From assembly GCF_001028665.1 (NCBI RefSeq), contig NZ_CP011504.1, positions 620,001 through 684,000 of the forward strand: a DNA stretch of 64,000 nucleotides. Direction: 5' to 3'. The notes under the pieces were generated by a model, which did no database searches, was not told where the DNA came from, and worked only from the letters and a program-made list of their open reading frames with translations. This document shows, one piece after another, positions 46,258 through 54,692 of the stretch. Position 1 is the first letter of the stretch; each line of letters begins with the position of its first letter. The position numbers were made by a program, and so were the translations under genes. The DNA is from Burkholderia pyrrocinia. GTDB taxonomy: Bacteria > Pseudomonadota > Gammaproteobacteria > Burkholderiales > Burkholderiaceae.

Positions 46258-46288
46258 GCAAACGCACTAGCCGATCAGGTGAATTTGC
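46258..46288. promoter_or_regulatory. Dyad C upstream of the stress operon (degenerate)
   Basis: Arms GCAAACGCACTA and AGGTGAATTTGC separated by seven bases, 8 of 12 symmetric positions. The left arm and spacer share GCACTAGCCG with dyad B. It lies 86-116 bp before the ATG at 46374. Confidence 0.45.
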
Positions 46289-46373
46289 GCGATGTCCGCA
46301 TGCGTACGCATCGGTACGCTGGTACTTCATCGGCGCCCATGCGCTGCCCTCCCACCCGCAGAGGAGAAGCACG

Positions 46374-46607
46374 ATGAAGCTGCATCAGACACCCGATCCG
46401 ACGCGGCCCGATCCGCCTCCGGACAATCCGCCCGAACCGCCGCCCGGCACCGATCCGCCGGTTCCGCTGCCGCCCGACATGCCGCGCCCGGACATCCCGC
46501 CGCGCGAGCCCGGCTATGACACGCCGATCGTCCGGTGGCCGACGGCGACCGATAACGCCGTTCGCACTCATCCATTCAACACACCAATCGACGGAGAACT
46601 TCAATGA
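46374..46607 (+). CDS. Proline-rich small protein (77 aa)
   Basis: ATG at 46374 is preceded by GAGGAG. The protein is about one-third Pro with repeated Asp-Pro, Pro-Pro and Pro-Asp units over residues 7-50, so it is extended and unstructured. The stop overlaps the next ATG (ATGA), showing coupling to the BON protein gene. No function known; it appears to be a conserved leader of the stress operon. Confidence 0.7.
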   Translation: MKLHQTPDPTRPDPPPDNPPEPPPGTDPPVPLPPDMPRPDIPPREPGYDTPIVRWPTATDNAVRTHPFNTPIDGELQ

Positions 46608-46963
46608 ACAAGCCCCAGCATCTTTCGGCGCTGCTCGCCGTCAGCACGGCCTTCCTGCTGTGTGCGGCGCCGCTCACGAACGCCCATGCGCAGGAAAAAA
46701 CATCTGCCGACAACGGCAACGGCATGCAGGCCGAATCGAACCAGCCCGTCACCGACACGTGGATCACGACCAAGGTGAAGAGCCGACTGGCCGCCACCGA
46801 CGGCGTGAAGAGTCTCGACATCGACGTGAAGACGGTCGACGGCGTCGTCACGCTGACGGGCGTGCTGCCGAACAAGACCGCCGTGAAGAAGGCGATCGCC
46901 GTATCGCGCGCGGTCAAGGGCGTGAAGCACGTCGACGCATCCGGCCTGAAGGCGAAGGCCTGA
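46604..46963 (+). CDS. BON-domain periplasmic protein (OsmY-like)
   Basis: 119 aa with a signal peptide ending NAHAQ, a short linker, then one BON domain: DTWITTKVKSRLAATDGVKSL, DIDVKTVDGVVTLTGVL and VSRAVKGVKHVDASG. BON proteins bind phospholipid or other periplasmic ligands and are often osmotically induced. The start overlaps the proline-rich gene's stop. The CsbD gene follows after 53 bp. Confidence 0.9.
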   Translation: MNKPQHLSALLAVSTAFLLCAAPLTNAHAQEKTSADNGNGMQAESNQPVTDTWITTKVKSRLAATDGVKSLDIDVKTVDGVVTLTGVLPNKTAVKKAIAVSRAVKGVKHVDASGLKAKA

Positions 46964-47016
46964 CCTCCCGCGCGGCCGAGGCCGCGCAGTTTTCCCGTTA
47001 CGACAAGGAGCACACG

Positions 47017-47214
47017 ATGAACGAAGACAAGATCAAGGGCCAGTGGAAGCAGATCACCGGCAAGCTGAAGACCAAGTGGGGCAAGCTGACCGACGACGAT
47101 CTCGCGGTCGCGGAAGGCAATCGCGAGTATCTGGCCGGGAAGATCCAGGAGCGTTACGGGATCGCCCGCGACGCGGCCGAGAAGCAGTTGAAGGAATTCG
47201 ATCGCGAGCTGTAA
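47017..47214 (+). CDS. CsbD-family stress protein (65 aa)
   Basis: MNEDKIKGQWKQITGKLKTKWGKLTDDD is the YjbJ/CsbD signature, with a C-terminal REYLAGKIQERYGIARDAAEKQ helix. AAGGAG precedes the ATG by 7 nt. It is the second CsbD-type gene in the cluster, more like E. coli YjbJ than the one at 44140. Probably co-transcribed with the BON gene. Confidence 0.92.
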   Translation: MNEDKIKGQWKQITGKLKTKWGKLTDDDLAVAEGNREYLAGKIQERYGIARDAAEKQLKEFDREL

Positions 47215-47288
47215 CGCAACCGGCAACCTCACCCCGCCGCGACGCCGCCGGCGTCGCGGCCACCAGGACAACGAACCAGGACAACGAC

Positions 47289-47372
47289 ATGGGCAAATAT
47301 CTGATTGCCTGGCTGCTCGGCATACCGGTCGGGCTGCTGGTGCTGTTCTATCTGATCACGCACGTCTTCTGA
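47289..47372 (+). CDS. 27-aa single-pass membrane peptide
   Basis: MGKYLIAWLLGIPVGLLVLF followed by YLITHVF: almost entirely one hydrophobic helix. AGGACAACGAC precedes the ATG. Such very small membrane peptides occur in Burkholderia beside CsbD/BON genes, as I recall, but the function is unknown. It closes the stress operon 74 bp after csbD. Confidence 0.7.
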   Translation: MGKYLIAWLLGIPVGLLVLFYLITHVF

Positions 47373-47594
47373 CGGCGCGGCGCCCGGCGCGCTCCGCCTG
47401 CCTCTGCAGGCTACTCATCCCACCAGCTAGGACATCGACGGCGACACGGCAATCCGCCGCTGCCGCTCGCACGACCGCGCGCACTCCCCTTCATCGCGGG
47501 CCACCCAATGCAAATCGGGCAGGACGCGTGCGCGCCCTGCCCGATCGGCTAGCCCCTTCGTAAGCGAAGCGCGACGCGCCCCGCCTTACGTCCA

Positions 47595-48623
47595 TTACTT
47601 CGCCGCGTTCGCCGTCATCTTGAAGATGCCCTGCGCGTTGCCCGCATCGAAACGCAGGTCGGTCACCCAGCGGCGCGCCGCCTGGTCGAACGTGCGCTTG
47701 CGCGTGATGAACTCGTAGAACGAGCCCGGCACGTTACGCTTCACCGTGCCGCCGTCGCGCGTGCGGAACTCGCGCTCGACGGTATCCGCGCGATACGCGG
47801 TCTGGAACACGCGGCCCGAGCGCGAGCGCTCGACTTCCGGCTTCATCGGCCGGCCTTTCGCCTTCTCGTCGTCGGACAGCTTGAACACGTCGGCGACGCG
47901 GTCGGTCGCATGGTTGAACGCATTGCCTTCGGTCGAGATCCACGCCATTTCCGCCGATTCCATCAGCAGCGTTTCGTAGTCGAGTTCGTTCGGCAGGTCG
48001 TGCTGGCGCGCGAAGGCGCCGACGATCTCGGGCAGCAGCGCGTGCGCGGCGTCGAGCGACAGCCAGCCTTCGCGTTCGACTTCCCACAGCAGCGCGATGG
48101 CCGCCGGCGACAGCGGATCGCGCGACGAGCTCACGACGTTCGTCACGGCCTGCTGGAATTCCTTCGAGAAACGCTCCGGATGCAGTTCGCTGACGAAGAA
48201 CTGCGCGATTTCGTCCGGTGCGTCCTCGTGCGCATACGCGCGGCCGGTCATGCCGAGCTTGTCGAGCGGGTAACGGCCGTTCAGGCGGAAACCGAGCGGA
48301 CGCAGGATGCGCGTGAACGCGGCTTCGCCCGGCGGCAGCGCGCCCGTGTGCGGCCAGCGCACCGTGCGCAGCGCGCCGTGGTCGAAGTAGACCGAGCCGC
48401 CGCTTTCGATCGCGTCGGCCGTGTACGCGCGGCCGTTCGCCGAACGCTCGAGCAGCCCTTCGAACAGCGCCATGTTCATCGCCTGCGCGATCTCCGCGCG
48501 CGTCACGACACCGTCTTCCCATTCTTCGAGGATGGCCGGCATGTTCAGGGTCGAGAACAGGGCGTCGGTCTTCGCCTGTCCCAGCAGCTTCGTCAGCAAG
48601 CTCTCGATATTCGGATTGCGCAT
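47595..48623 (-). CDS. hglS: 2-oxoadipate dioxygenase/decarboxylase (HglS, DUF1338)
   Basis: 342 aa from ATG 48623. The DUF1338 motifs include SVYFDHGALRTV with a likely metal His, EGNAFNHATDRV with a second His and RNVPGSFYEFITRKR with the Glu, matching the Fe(II) ligand set known for this family. The enzyme converts 2-oxoadipate to 2-hydroxyglutarate with CO2 loss, in bacterial D-lysine catabolism. It stands alone, divergent from a LysR gene (48849), which probably regulates it. The lysine-pathway aminotransferase-like gene at 29912 is not adjacent, so no operon link is claimed. Confidence 0.9.
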   Translation of the reverse strand: MRNPNIESLLTKLLGQAKTDALFSTLNMPAILEEWEDGVVTRAEIAQAMNMALFEGLLERSANGRAYTADAIESGGSVYFDHGALRTVRWPHTGALPPGEAAFTRILRPLGFRLNGRYPLDKLGMTGRAYAHEDAPDEIAQFFVSELHPERFSKEFQQAVTNVVSSSRDPLSPAAIALLWEVEREGWLSLDAAHALLPEIVGAFARQHDLPNELDYETLLMESAEMAWISTEGNAFNHATDRVADVFKLSDDEKAKGRPMKPEVERSRSGRVFQTAYRADTVEREFRTRDGGTVKRNVPGSFYEFITRKRTFDQAARRWVTDLRFDAGNAQGIFKMTANAAK

Positions 48624-48848
48624 CAGGATTCTCGTCTCGGGGGACCGCCGGCAAACGTGCCGGCAACTCGTCGGCCGGCGGCCCATCGGGCGCCTGACCT
48701 TGCGTGGGGAGCATTATTCAAAGGGTTGCAGGCGGGCGTAAAGCGAGATTAAATTGATATGTGATGAGTTTTTGGAATTATTGACCGTCCTTCGCCCGCC
48801 CTCCGCCCCCGCGTGGCGCGGCCCTGTTCGTCAGACGAATCGAGCATC

Positions 48849-49796
48849 ATGCGCAAATTCAAGATCCCCAACATGGGCGCGCTCGTGGCTTTCGAAGCCG
48901 CCGCGCGCCACGAGAGCTTCACGCACGCGGCCAAGGAGCTGTTCCTGACCGAAAGCGCGGTATCACGACAGATCGCGACGCTCGAGGCGAGCCTCGGCGT
49001 GCGGCTGTTCGCGCGCGTGAAGCAGCGCGTCGTGCTGACGCGCGCCGGCAAGCTGTACGGCACGCAGGTGCGGCGCGCGCTGGAAGCGCTCGACCGCGAC
49101 ACGCTGTCGATCATCGCGCACGGCAGCGGCGGCGGCTACCTGGAACTCGCGGTGCTGCCGACGTTCGCGTCGCACTGGCTGATCCCGCGCATCAAGAGCT
49201 TCTACGACCGCACGCCCGACGTGCGCGTGAACATGGGCAGTCGCACCGACCTGTTCTCGTTCGAGGACACGCACTTCGAGGCCGCGATCCACTATGGCAA
49301 GCCGACCTGGCCCGGCACGTCGTCCGACTACCTGTTCGGCGAGGAAGTCGTGCCGATCTGCTCGCCCGCGCTGCTCGACGGGCCCGTCGAGCGTGTGGAG
49401 GATCTGCTCGCTTACCCGCTGCTGCACTCGACGACGCGCCCCGGCGCGTGGGCGCAGTGGTTCGAGACGCACGGCGTCGAGGACATCCGCACGATGCAGG
49501 GCGTGCGCTACGAGTTGCATACGATGCTGATCAGTGCGGCCGCGGCCGGGCTCGGGATCGCGCTCGTGCCGAAGTTCTTCGTCGAGGAACAGTTGCAGCA
49601 GCTCGGCCTGGTCGTGCCGTGCGACGCGGCGACGGTCGGCGATTCCGCTTACTACCTCGTGTATCCGACGGAGCTCAGCCACAGCAAGCCGCTGGAGCTG
49701 TTTCGCGGCTGGCTGCTCGAGCAGGCGAGCGCGTATGCGGCGCCGGTGCGCGACATGGACGACGCCGACGCGGAGGATGACGAGGACGTCGAGTAG
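48849..49796 (+). CDS. LysR-family regulator divergent from hglS, with acidic C-terminal tail
   Basis: 315 aa from ATG 48849. KIPNMGALVAFEAAARHESFTHAAKELFLTESAVSRQIATLEASLG carries the GcvA-type HTH (in parts), and the effector domain starts LELAVLPTFASHWLIPRI. The tail RDMDDADAEDDEDVE is unusually acidic. The 225 bp between this and hglS are a normal divergent promoter. The effector may be 2-oxoadipate or a lysine-pathway compound, by context only. Confidence 0.9.
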   Translation: MRKFKIPNMGALVAFEAAARHESFTHAAKELFLTESAVSRQIATLEASLGVRLFARVKQRVVLTRAGKLYGTQVRRALEALDRDTLSIIAHGSGGGYLELAVLPTFASHWLIPRIKSFYDRTPDVRVNMGSRTDLFSFEDTHFEAAIHYGKPTWPGTSSDYLFGEEVVPICSPALLDGPVERVEDLLAYPLLHSTTRPGAWAQWFETHGVEDIRTMQGVRYELHTMLISAAAAGLGIALVPKFFVEEQLQQLGLVVPCDAATVGDSAYYLVYPTELSHSKPLELFRGWLLEQASAYAAPVRDMDDADAEDDEDVE

Positions 49797-49925
49797 CGCG
49801 CCCGTTTCAGATTACGGCGCGCGGGCGCGGCCGGTCATGCTCGCCCCATCAAACGCTTTCCGGATCATGGGCAATGATGTGCGGGTCATCGAAACGACGA
49901 CCCGCATTGTCGCGCAGCAAGCGCG

Positions 49926-52055
49926 TTACATGTGCCACTTCACCGTCGCGGTCAGCGTACGCGGATCGCCGGGCATGTTGTACAGGTCCGCGTTGCCGTG
50001 CGCGGCAATGAAGTAGCGGCGATTGAACAGGTTGTCGAGCGTGAGCGTCACGTCGACCTTCTTGCTGCGATAGCCGGCGCCCAGGTTGAACACCGTGAAC
50101 GACGGCAGCGTGACGAGATCGCTGGCCGACGTGTAACGCGCCGACTGGAACTGCATGCCGGCCGCCGCATAGAAGCCGTACGGCAGCTCGCGCTTCAGCC
50201 ACAGGTTCGCGCTGTGACGCGGCATCAGCCCCGGCGTGTTGCTCGACAGTGCCAGCCCCGCCGCCGTCGATTGCGGCGAACCGTCGACCGTGCCGTTCAG
50301 GTACGCGTAACCGGCGTACACCGACCACTTCGGCGCGATCTCGCCGGTAAAGCCCAGCTCCATCCCGCGCACGTGCTGCGTGCCGATCGGCAGCGCATAG
50401 CCGGGATTCGCGGGGTCGCCGATCTGCTGGTTCGTCTGACGCATGTCGAACAGCGCGACGCTGGCCGTCGCCTTGCCGCCGAGGTCGAAACGCGAGCCGA
50501 CTTCGTACGCGGTGGTCTTCTGCGGCGCGAGCGCGGCGCCGTTCGCGAACGCGCCGGAACTGATCAGCGTATCGGCGAGCGGCGAGAACGACTGGCTGAA
50601 CGAGCCGTACAGCGTCAGCCAGTCGAGCGGTTCGTAGATCAGGCCGACGCGCGGGCTCCACGCGTGATCGGTGCGGTCGAGATTGACGTTCGACGACGTG
50701 TAGTCGTGGCGGATCTGGTTCAGGTAGTCGAAGCGCAGGCCGGCGAGCACCTTCCAGTGTTCGGTCAGCGAGATCAGGTCCTGCGCGTAGACGCCCGCGA
50801 GCCCGACGACGGTCGACGCGTTCGTCTTCGCACGCGCGCCGGTCGGCACGCCGGGCAGGATCACCTGCTGCGGATTGAAGAGATCGTAGGTGGCGACCTT
50901 CGTTACGCTGTAGATCGTGTCGAACTTCTGCTGCTGCGACAGCTCCAGCCCGTACAGCAGCTCGTGGCGCATGCCGAACAGCGACGTCTTCTGCGTGAGC
51001 TCGAACAGGCCGTCGATGCCGTGGTCGGTGCGCTGGCGCGTCGACTGGTCGAGCGTCACGACCGGATGCGCGGCCGTCTTGATCGGCTCATACGTCACGT
51101 AATTCTTGCGTTCGAGCGAGAAGTCGTACGCGCGGATCGCACCGTGGAACGACAGCGAATCGCTGAAGCGGTGATCGAGCGACACCGTCGCGCTCTTCGC
51201 GGAGACGTCGTTGTACGAGCTGTTCGCCGCGTCGGCCGACCCGTAATAGGTGTTGATCGGCACGTCGACCGGCCGGCCGCGATACGCGGGCAGGCCCTGG
51301 TCCGACGTGCGGCGGTCGTGCAGGTAGTCGAATTCGACGTTCAGCACCGTGTCGCTGTCGAGCTTGAACTGCGCGGACGGCGCGATCGCCTGGCGGTTGA
51401 GCTGGAACTGGTCGCGGAAGCTGTTCGAGTTCTCGGCCGCGCCGGTAATGCGGAAACGCGCCGCGTCGTTCGCATTCCAGCCGAGGTCGAATTCGCCGCG
51501 CCGCTCGCCGCGCGTGCCGAGCGTCACGCCCACGTCGCGCACCGGGTTCGCCTCCGGCCGCTTCAGCACGCGATTCACGATGCCGCCCGCCGAGCCGCGC
51601 CCGTACAGCACGGCCGCCGGCCCCTTCAGCACCTCGACGCGCTCGACGTTCGACAGGTCGCGGTAGTAGAGCGCGTCGTCGCGAATGCCGTCGACGTACT
51701 GGTCCGTGATGCTGTTGAAACCGCGGATCGTGATCTGGTCGCGCTGGCCGTCGCCGACCGAGAAGCCTACGCCCGGCACGTTGCGCAATGCGTCCTGCAG
51801 CGACGACGCGTTCTGGTCCTCGATCACCGCGTGCGGGACGACGTTCACCGTCTGCGGCACATCCATCAGCGACATGTCGGTCTTGGTCGCCGCGCGCGAC
51901 CGGCCCGCGTCGTACGACGCATGCTCGGCGGCCGCATTGACGGAAATTGCGGGCAACGTCGCCGCGGCGTCGCTCGCCTGCGCGAACGAAGTGCGGGCGC
52001 CGGCCAGCGACGTGGCGATCAGAAGCGCATGGCAAGCGCTCGTGTTGAGTTTCAT
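49926..52055 (-). CDS. TonB-dependent siderophore receptor (FhuE/FpvA type)
   Basis: 709 aa with a signal peptide ending SFAQ. The plug has VPQTVNVVPHAVIEDQNASSLQDALRNVPGV (in parts), RDQITIRGFNSITDQYVDGIRDD and RVEVLKGPAAVLYGRGSAGGIVNRV; the barrel ends GDPRTLTATVKWHM. It imports a ferric siderophore across the outer membrane with TonB energy. A Fur box lies at 52287-52305. The leader before the ATG lacks a clear Shine-Dalgarno sequence and contains a terminator hairpin. No siderophore biosynthesis genes are nearby; the ligand may be a xenosiderophore. Confidence 0.93.
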   Translation of the reverse strand: MKLNTSACHALLIATSLAGARTSFAQASDAAATLPAISVNAAAEHASYDAGRSRAATKTDMSLMDVPQTVNVVPHAVIEDQNASSLQDALRNVPGVGFSVGDGQRDQITIRGFNSITDQYVDGIRDDALYYRDLSNVERVEVLKGPAAVLYGRGSAGGIVNRVLKRPEANPVRDVGVTLGTRGERRGEFDLGWNANDAARFRITGAAENSNSFRDQFQLNRQAIAPSAQFKLDSDTVLNVEFDYLHDRRTSDQGLPAYRGRPVDVPINTYYGSADAANSSYNDVSAKSATVSLDHRFSDSLSFHGAIRAYDFSLERKNYVTYEPIKTAAHPVVTLDQSTRQRTDHGIDGLFELTQKTSLFGMRHELLYGLELSQQQKFDTIYSVTKVATYDLFNPQQVILPGVPTGARAKTNASTVVGLAGVYAQDLISLTEHWKVLAGLRFDYLNQIRHDYTSSNVNLDRTDHAWSPRVGLIYEPLDWLTLYGSFSQSFSPLADTLISSGAFANGAALAPQKTTAYEVGSRFDLGGKATASVALFDMRQTNQQIGDPANPGYALPIGTQHVRGMELGFTGEIAPKWSVYAGYAYLNGTVDGSPQSTAAGLALSSNTPGLMPRHSANLWLKRELPYGFYAAAGMQFQSARYTSASDLVTLPSFTVFNLGAGYRSKKVDVTLTLDNLFNRRYFIAAHGNADLYNMPGDPRTLTATVKWHM

Positions 52056-52241
52056 CGTGAACGTAGGGGGTGAAGAAAAAACGGCGAACGGAAACGCATC
52101 CGGCCGACGCGCGAATCGCGCGGCGAAGCGACCGACAAGGCTCTTTCCGTAAGGAAGATGGCGCGCGGGGGATCGCCCCGTCACGCATGCCGGGCGAGCG
52201 ACCGGCCGGCGCGGGTGGCTGCCGGCCGGCACGACCGGCAC

Positions 52242-52270
52242 GAAAAAAGCCGTGACTTGCCGTCACGGCT
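52242..52270 (-). terminator. Leader terminator upstream of siderophore receptor
   Basis: Minus strand AGCCGTGAC, five-base loop, GTCACGGCT and six T residues. It lies between the Fur box and the receptor start, so a transcript from the Fur-region promoter would meet it first. Confidence 0.75.
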
Positions 52271-52286
52271 CGTAATGGTGCGAAAT

Positions 52287-52305
52287 AATAAACGAGAATG
52301 ATTCG
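52287..52305 (-). promoter_or_regulatory. Candidate Fur box
   Basis: AATAAACGAGAATGATTCG, with the partly palindromic ACGAGAATGATTCGT centre typical of Fur sites containing GAATGATT. Distance to the receptor ATG is 232 bp. Confidence 0.6.
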
Positions 52306-52846
52306 TGTTTTCGATTAATTTTTAACATGTCGCCTGCCCGCAACGTACGGACGCGTTGCGTTCTGAATTCCTGACGAATGCCTTTCATTTTCGCGTGATT
52401 GGAACGTGCGCTGCGTAAGCTCGACGAAAGAATTCGATCGGCCGCATCGTGCGGAAACGCTCAGGCAGAAGACGGGATTCTGAAAACCACTACGGAGGGA
52501 TTGGAGAGGATCACGAAGGATCCGGTGAAGCAGGCGGGACGTATTCAACGGTCCGGTCCGGTGCGCGCCGGGCCGGGCAACCCCGACCCGGCGCTCCGGG
52601 CAGCCGACCTCGCATCGGCAGCGCGGCGGACCTTCTTCTTTTGTTCACTACGTCTGCTCTCTCAGGCTCGCTTCATTTTTTTCTTCGCCGCGCCGCGCCA
52701 TTATCCGCTCAAACCAGTCGGAGTGAAACGTTTGCGGTTGCACCAAGCGCGTTATACCGGCCATTCGGAAACAGTCTTTCCAAATGCTTACGATTCGCGT
52801 GAGACGATTCGGCAATTCTTGCATTCGCGTCGGCGTTCCTTTTTAA

Positions 52847-52860
52847 TGGAACTGGTTCCA
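52847..52860. promoter_or_regulatory. Inverted repeat upstream of gapN
   Basis: TGGAAC, two bases, GTTCCA: a 6-bp palindrome 135 bp before the gapN start. Probable operator of an unidentified regulator. Confidence 0.45.
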
Positions 52861-52994
52861 AACACTGATTCGGCCATGTTCACGCGTGACGCGTCGTCGT
52901 GTGCGCGTCATCATGCCGATTCAGGATCGAGGATCGCTCAGCCCAGGATTCGCATCGCCCGTCCTTCCCGGACACCCCGTCAAACGAGACCGTC

Positions 52995-54623
52995 ATGCCC
53001 GATTCCGCCTCCCTGCAGCAACTGTTTCCCGCCTATCAGGACATCCCCGCCGAATTCCGGCTCGCTTCGCCGATTCACCAGCGCGTGTCGCTCGTCGACG
53101 GCGAGTTGCGACCGTGGGACGGTGCAACCAAAACCGTGCTGTCGCCTGTGTGCGTGCGGCAGGCGGACGGCAACGTCGAGCAGGTCGAGATCGGCAGCTA
53201 CCCGGTGATGGGCGAAACGGAGAGCGACGCAGCGCTCGACGCTGCAGTGCGCGCGTACGACTCGGGCCGCGGCGAGTGGCCGACGATGAAGGTCGAGCAG
53301 CGCATCGCGTGCATGCAGGACTTCATCAAGCGGATGGTCGCGCAGCGCGAGCTCGTCGTGAACCTGATCATGTGGGAGATCGGCAAGAGCCTCGCCGATT
53401 CGCAGAAGGAGTTCGACCGCACCGTCACGTACATGACGCAGACGATCGATGCGCTGAAGGAGCTCGACAACGCGAACTCGCGCTTCGTGATCGCGGAAGG
53501 CACGATCGGCCAGATCCGCCGCACGCCGCTCGGCGTCGTGCTGTGCATGGGCCCGTACAACTATCCACTGAACGAAACCTTCGCGACGCTGATCCCCGCG
53601 CTGCTGATGGGCAACACCGTGGTATTCAAGCCGCCGCAGTACGGCACGCTGCTGTTCGAGCCGCTGCTCGAAGCGTTCCGCGACGCGTTCCCGAAGGGCG
53701 TGATCAACACGATCTACGCGCCGGGCGCGGTGGTCGTGCCGCACATGCTCGCGTCGGGCAAGATCAACGTGCTCGCGCTGATCGGGTCGAGCAAGGTGGC
53801 CGATCACCTGAAGAAACAGCACCCGAAGTCGCACCGGCTGCGCGCGATCCTCGGCCTCGATGCGAAGAACGCGGCGATCGTGCTGCCCGACGCCGATCTC
53901 GACCTCACCGTGAAGGAATGCCTGCTCGGCGCGCTGTCGTTCAACGGCCAGCGCTGCACCGCGCTGAAGATGCTGCTCGTGCACCGCTCGATCGTCGACG
54001 AATTCCTGAAGCGCTTCACCGCCGCGCTCGAACAGCTGAAGATCGGCATGCCGTGGGAGAAAGGCGTCAGCATCACGCCGCTGCCCGGCATGCACCGCAC
54101 GGCCTACATGACGGACGCGATCGACGATGCGAACGCGAAGGGTGCGCAGGTCGTCAACGCATCGGGCGGCGAATTCAGCAAGACGCTGTTCTATCCGGCC
54201 GTCGTGTATCCGGTGTCCGAAGGGATGAAGCTGTACCGCGAGGAACAGTTCGGGCCGATCATTCCGGTCGCGCCGTTCGACGACGTCGACACCGCGCTCG
54301 ACTACGTGACGACGTCGGATCACGGCCAGCAGGTCAGCATCTTCGGTTCCGATCCGGTGCAGATCGGCGCGCTCGTCGATCCGCTCGTGAACCAGGTGTG
54401 CCGCGTGAACATCAACTGCCAGTGCCAGCGCGGGCCCGACGTGTTCCCGTTCGCGGGCCGCAAGGATTCGGCCGAAGGCACGCTGTCGGTGAGCGACGCG
54501 CTGCGCGCGTTCTCGATCCGCTCGATGGTCGCGGCGAAGCAGACCGACAGCAGCAAGCAGTTGCTCGACTCGATCGTGTCGGATCACACGTCGAAGTTCA
54601 TCAATACGGGCTTCATTTTCTGA
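52995..54623 (+). CDS. gapN: GapN-like NADP aldehyde dehydrogenase with altered Glu site
   Basis: 542 aa starting MPDSASLQQLF, longer than usual GapN by about 60 residues. PLGVVLCMGPYNYPLNETFATLIPALLMGN, LIGSSKVADHL, catalytic Cys in LSFNGQRCTALK, EEQFGPIIPVAPFDD and CQCQRGPDVFPFAG follow the non-phosphorylating glyceraldehyde-3-phosphate dehydrogenase family. The general-base Glu of the LELGGKD motif is replaced: here it reads LGLDAKN. The protein should oxidise a phosphorylated aldehyde to its acid with NADP, bypassing substrate-level phosphorylation, but the missing Glu makes mechanism uncertain. Confidence 0.82.
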   Translation: MPDSASLQQLFPAYQDIPAEFRLASPIHQRVSLVDGELRPWDGATKTVLSPVCVRQADGNVEQVEIGSYPVMGETESDAALDAAVRAYDSGRGEWPTMKVEQRIACMQDFIKRMVAQRELVVNLIMWEIGKSLADSQKEFDRTVTYMTQTIDALKELDNANSRFVIAEGTIGQIRRTPLGVVLCMGPYNYPLNETFATLIPALLMGNTVVFKPPQYGTLLFEPLLEAFRDAFPKGVINTIYAPGAVVVPHMLASGKINVLALIGSSKVADHLKKQHPKSHRLRAILGLDAKNAAIVLPDADLDLTVKECLLGALSFNGQRCTALKMLLVHRSIVDEFLKRFTAALEQLKIGMPWEKGVSITPLPGMHRTAYMTDAIDDANAKGAQVVNASGGEFSKTLFYPAVVYPVSEGMKLYREEQFGPIIPVAPFDDVDTALDYVTTSDHGQQVSIFGSDPVQIGALVDPLVNQVCRVNINCQCQRGPDVFPFAGRKDSAEGTLSVSDALRAFSIRSMVAAKQTDSSKQLLDSIVSDHTSKFINTGFIF

Positions 54624-54642
54624 AGCCATCGTGAAGCGGGAG

Positions 54643-54675
54643 CCTTCCGCCGCGCGTCGATGCGGCGGAGGGTTT
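54643..54675 (+). terminator. Candidate terminator between gapN and lysE-like gene
   Basis: CCTTCCGCCGC pairs with GCGGCGGAGGG (one G-T) across an 8-nt loop and is followed by TTT. It lies 20 bp after gapN and before the convergent transporter stop at 54693. Confidence 0.6.
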
Positions 54676-54692
54676 CAGCGAGCAGCGCGCCG

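Larger units (their letters stand above)
46029..46373. other. Divergent promoter region of the PAS-LuxR and stress operons
   Basis: 345 bp with two dyads (46131-46153 and 46258-46288), each 82-126 bp before the start codon it faces. No coding frame is supported here. Confidence 0.6.
52056..52994. other. Intergenic region with Fur box, leader terminator and gapN operator
   Basis: 939 bp between the divergent receptor and gapN genes. Contents: a GC-rich inverted repeat near 52196-52230, a minus-strand terminator (52242-52270), a Fur box, and a palindrome at 52847-52860. ORFs running through here (for example on the plus strand from 52399) lack domain signatures. A small RNA cannot be excluded. 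Confidence 0.6.

Noticed and set aside
47514..47545. ATCGGGCAGG/CCTGCCCGAT hairpin after hglS
   Set aside because: A 10-bp stem with a 12-nt loop and only a very short T-run on the minus strand; too weak to call.
49932..52073. 713-aa plus-strand frame opposite the siderophore receptor
   Set aside because: Arg-rich shadow of the receptor gene in GC-rich DNA; no ribosome site or domain.
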